Shown: one piece after another, positions 62,523-64,000 of the stretch | Layout: every line of letters starts with the position of its first letter | Position numbering within the stretch: position 1 is the first letter of the stretch | From: Natrinema sp. DC36 | GTDB lineage: Archaea; Halobacteriota; Halobacteria; Halobacteriales; Natrialbaceae | Reading direction: 5' to 3' | Length of the DNA: 64,000 bases | Assembly: GCF_020405225.1 (NCBI RefSeq) | Contig: NZ_CP084472.1 | Location: forward strand, 1-64,000 | Translations under genes and position numbers: made by a program | Notes under the pieces: model-generated | What the model was told of the DNA's origin: nothing | Database searches by the model: none | What the model saw: only the letters and a program-made list of their open reading frames with translations

Positions 62523-63401
62523 ATGGGCATCCTCTCTCGGACTTCCTACGTCATCCGGTCGAAGCTCAACTCGGTGCTCAACCGGGCGGAGGATCCGACC
62601 GAAACGCTCGACTACTCCTACGAGCAGATGCGCGACCAGCTCCAGCAGGTCAAACGGGGCATCGCCGATCTGACCACGCAGAAAAAGCGCCTCGAGATGC
62701 AGAAACGCCGCCTCGAGGAAAACGTCGAGAAACACAACGGGCAGGCCCGAACGGCGGTCCAGCAGGACCGGGAAGATCTGGCGCGAAAGGCCCTCGAGAA
62801 GAAGAAGACGAAGATGAACCAGATCGAGGACCTGGAGCGGCAGATCTCGGACCTGCAGAACCAGCAAGACCGGTTGATCGAACAGAAAGACGAACTCCAG
62901 AGCCGCATCGAGGAGTTCCGGACCAAGAAAGAGACCATGAAGGCCCGTCACGAGGCCGCGAAGGCCAGTTCAACGGTTTCGGAGGCGATGACGGCCACCG
63001 GCGAGGAGTTCGAGGACGTCGGCCGCGCCATCGAGCGCGCCGAGGAGCAGACCGAGGACATGGAGGCCCGCGCTGCCGCGATGGACGAACTCCACGAGTC
63101 CGGCGCGTTCGAGGACGTCCTCTCCGACAAGGACAACATCGACCGCGAACTCGAGCAGCTCTCGACCGACAGCGGCGTCGAAGCCGAACTCGAGACGCTC
63201 AAATCCGAGGTCGGAGCGGGCGAATCCGAAGCCGCCGGCGAGACCGACGCGGCGGTCGACTCCGAGACCGAGTCCGACGCCGCTGCCGACTCCGATGCCG
63301 ACGGCGAGGTCGACGAGGAGGAACTCACGGAGCTCGAGGGCGAGGATCAGGAAGAGGTCGAGGCCGAACTCGCGGAGTTACAGGACGAAGAGAACGCTTA
63401 A
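62523..63401 (+). CDS. pspA: PspA/IM30 membrane-stress protein
   Basis: 292 aa. Coiled-coil PspA/Vipp1 family: MGILSRTSYVIRSKLNSVLN start, heptad-rich region at about 25-190 (QMRDQLQQVKRGIADLTTQK), a LEEL-type helix, and an acidic Glu/Asp-rich tail of about 70 residues. It coats and repairs membranes under envelope stress in other organisms. Start is fixed by box A 62491. Confidence 0.92.
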   Translation: MGILSRTSYVIRSKLNSVLNRAEDPTETLDYSYEQMRDQLQQVKRGIADLTTQKKRLEMQKRRLEENVEKHNGQARTAVQQDREDLARKALEKKKTKMNQIEDLERQISDLQNQQDRLIEQKDELQSRIEEFRTKKETMKARHEAAKASSTVSEAMTATGEEFEDVGRAIERAEEQTEDMEARAAAMDELHESGAFEDVLSDKDNIDRELEQLSTDSGVEAELETLKSEVGAGESEAAGETDAAVDSETESDAAADSDADGEVDEEELTELEGEDQEEVEAELAELQDEENA

Positions 63402-63553
63402 CCGGGACCGGTTGACGATGTCGGGCCGTAGAAGGGGCGAGGCGTCGATACGCCGGTGAGCGGGGCGTCTATGCGTTCCTGGCGAGGAACTGCGATTCTG
63501 TCTCTCTGGGAGGGAGAGAAACGGTTACCATCGTTCATGATCAAGTGTGTCCT

Positions 63554-63901
63554 ATGAGCAACGAGTCGCCGTTCGAATCCATCTCGCTGACCAATCAGGT
63601 GATCCTGCTCGCGGTCACCGAACTCGCCAGCGAGGACGAGACGCCGGTCCAGACGCACGAACTGCGACGGCACTGCCAGCGACACCTCCCCGAGGTCGAC
63701 ACGGAGGTCGTCGGGACGATCACCGAGGCAGACGTGATCCGATCGCTGTACCGACTCGAGGACGAGGGTCTCGTCGACGAAGTCAGCCCGGCGGAAACGT
63801 CGCCGACGGGGAAGGGGCGACCGGCGTACACGCTCGCCGTCAGCGCCGAGACGGTCTACGAGGAAGTCGCCGACGAACTACTGAACGGATCGCCCGACTG
63901 A
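63554..63901 (+). CDS. Winged-helix regulator (PadR/MarR-like)
   Basis: 115 aa from ATG 63554. HTH at about 28-60 and wing at about 65-95 (TEADVIRSLYRLEDEGLVDE; GRPAYTLAVSAETVYEEVAD), as in PadR-like haloarchaeal regulators. Follows pspA by 152 bases on the same strand; a link to pspA control is only positional. Confidence 0.85.
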   Translation: MSNESPFESISLTNQVILLAVTELASEDETPVQTHELRRHCQRHLPEVDTEVVGTITEADVIRSLYRLEDEGLVDEVSPAETSPTGKGRPAYTLAVSAETVYEEVADELLNGSPD

Positions 63902-64000
63902 TCGCAGGTTGATACCGTCTCGCTGGGGCAGCCTGAACGCCCAGAATCAGGACGTTCAGGAGGGCGTACCCAGAACGGTGATATCGTAGCTTGCGACGTC

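Overview
The window is haloarchaeal chromosome: GC-rich, third-codon-position GC bias, very acidic proteins, TATA-like box A motifs 25-30 bases before many starts (leaderless mRNAs), archaeosine and F420 biosynthesis genes, CetZ, HerA/NurA, PGF-CTERM surface proteins, bat-type HTH regulators and HalOD1 domains. Natrialbales (Natrinema/Haloterrigena-like) is my inference from protein style; no rRNA or tRNA gene was seen to confirm it. I found no CRISPR array, complete insertion sequence or provirus.

Layout. 0.2-5.9 kb: an Orc1/Cdc6 ATPase, a VOC protein, and a stop-start overlapping three-gene operon (degenerate RecA-like protein, small protein, PolB2-type polymerase with a broken motif C). 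5.9-8.7 kb: an overlapping signalling operon (internally deleted histidine kinase, response regulator, REC-GAF-bat regulator). 8.7-10.6 kb: a gene remnant, an array of GC palindromes, an HdeD-like membrane protein and two tiny zinc-finger proteins. 10.7-18.8 kb: arcS, tgtA and raSEA, together the archaeosine-15 tRNA pathway, interspersed with a surface protein, a TRAM protein and a HalOD1 protein. 18.9-28.4 kb: a large PAS/GAF kinase and the purine/folate genes purQ, purS, purU and purC among small hypothetical genes and a decayed reading frame. 28.6-36.1 kb: a K+ channel, then cofH, cofG and cofC of F420 biosynthesis; between cofH and cofG lies a 2.2-kb block (cyclase, SDR, deaminase) framed by two related inverted-repeat arms.

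36.3-44 kb: cetZ, an NAD(P)-binding epimerase-like protein, tmk, a TrkA protein between two stand-alone RAM proteins, small haloarchaeal genes and an O-acetylhomoserine sulfhydrylase. 44.0-47.5 kb: a Tat-exported PhoX-like enzyme carrying its own cohesin-like module and C-terminal dockerin, translationally coupled to a PGF-CTERM cohesin protein. This is the most system-like unit in the window. 47.7-51.8 kb: gpmI, with two palindrome-derived peptide insertions, and an HTTM membrane protein. 52-60 kb: nurA and herA, separated by 4.3 kb of regulators, small membrane proteins and a second cohesin/PGF-CTERM protein. 60-64 kb: a DUF6069-like membrane protein, an FRG-domain protein, an alpha/beta hydrolase, a PspA/IM30 protein and a winged-helix regulator.

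Product names rest on motif and family recall from the translated sequence, not on database searches. Starts were chosen from box A spacing, conserved N-termini and operon overlaps.
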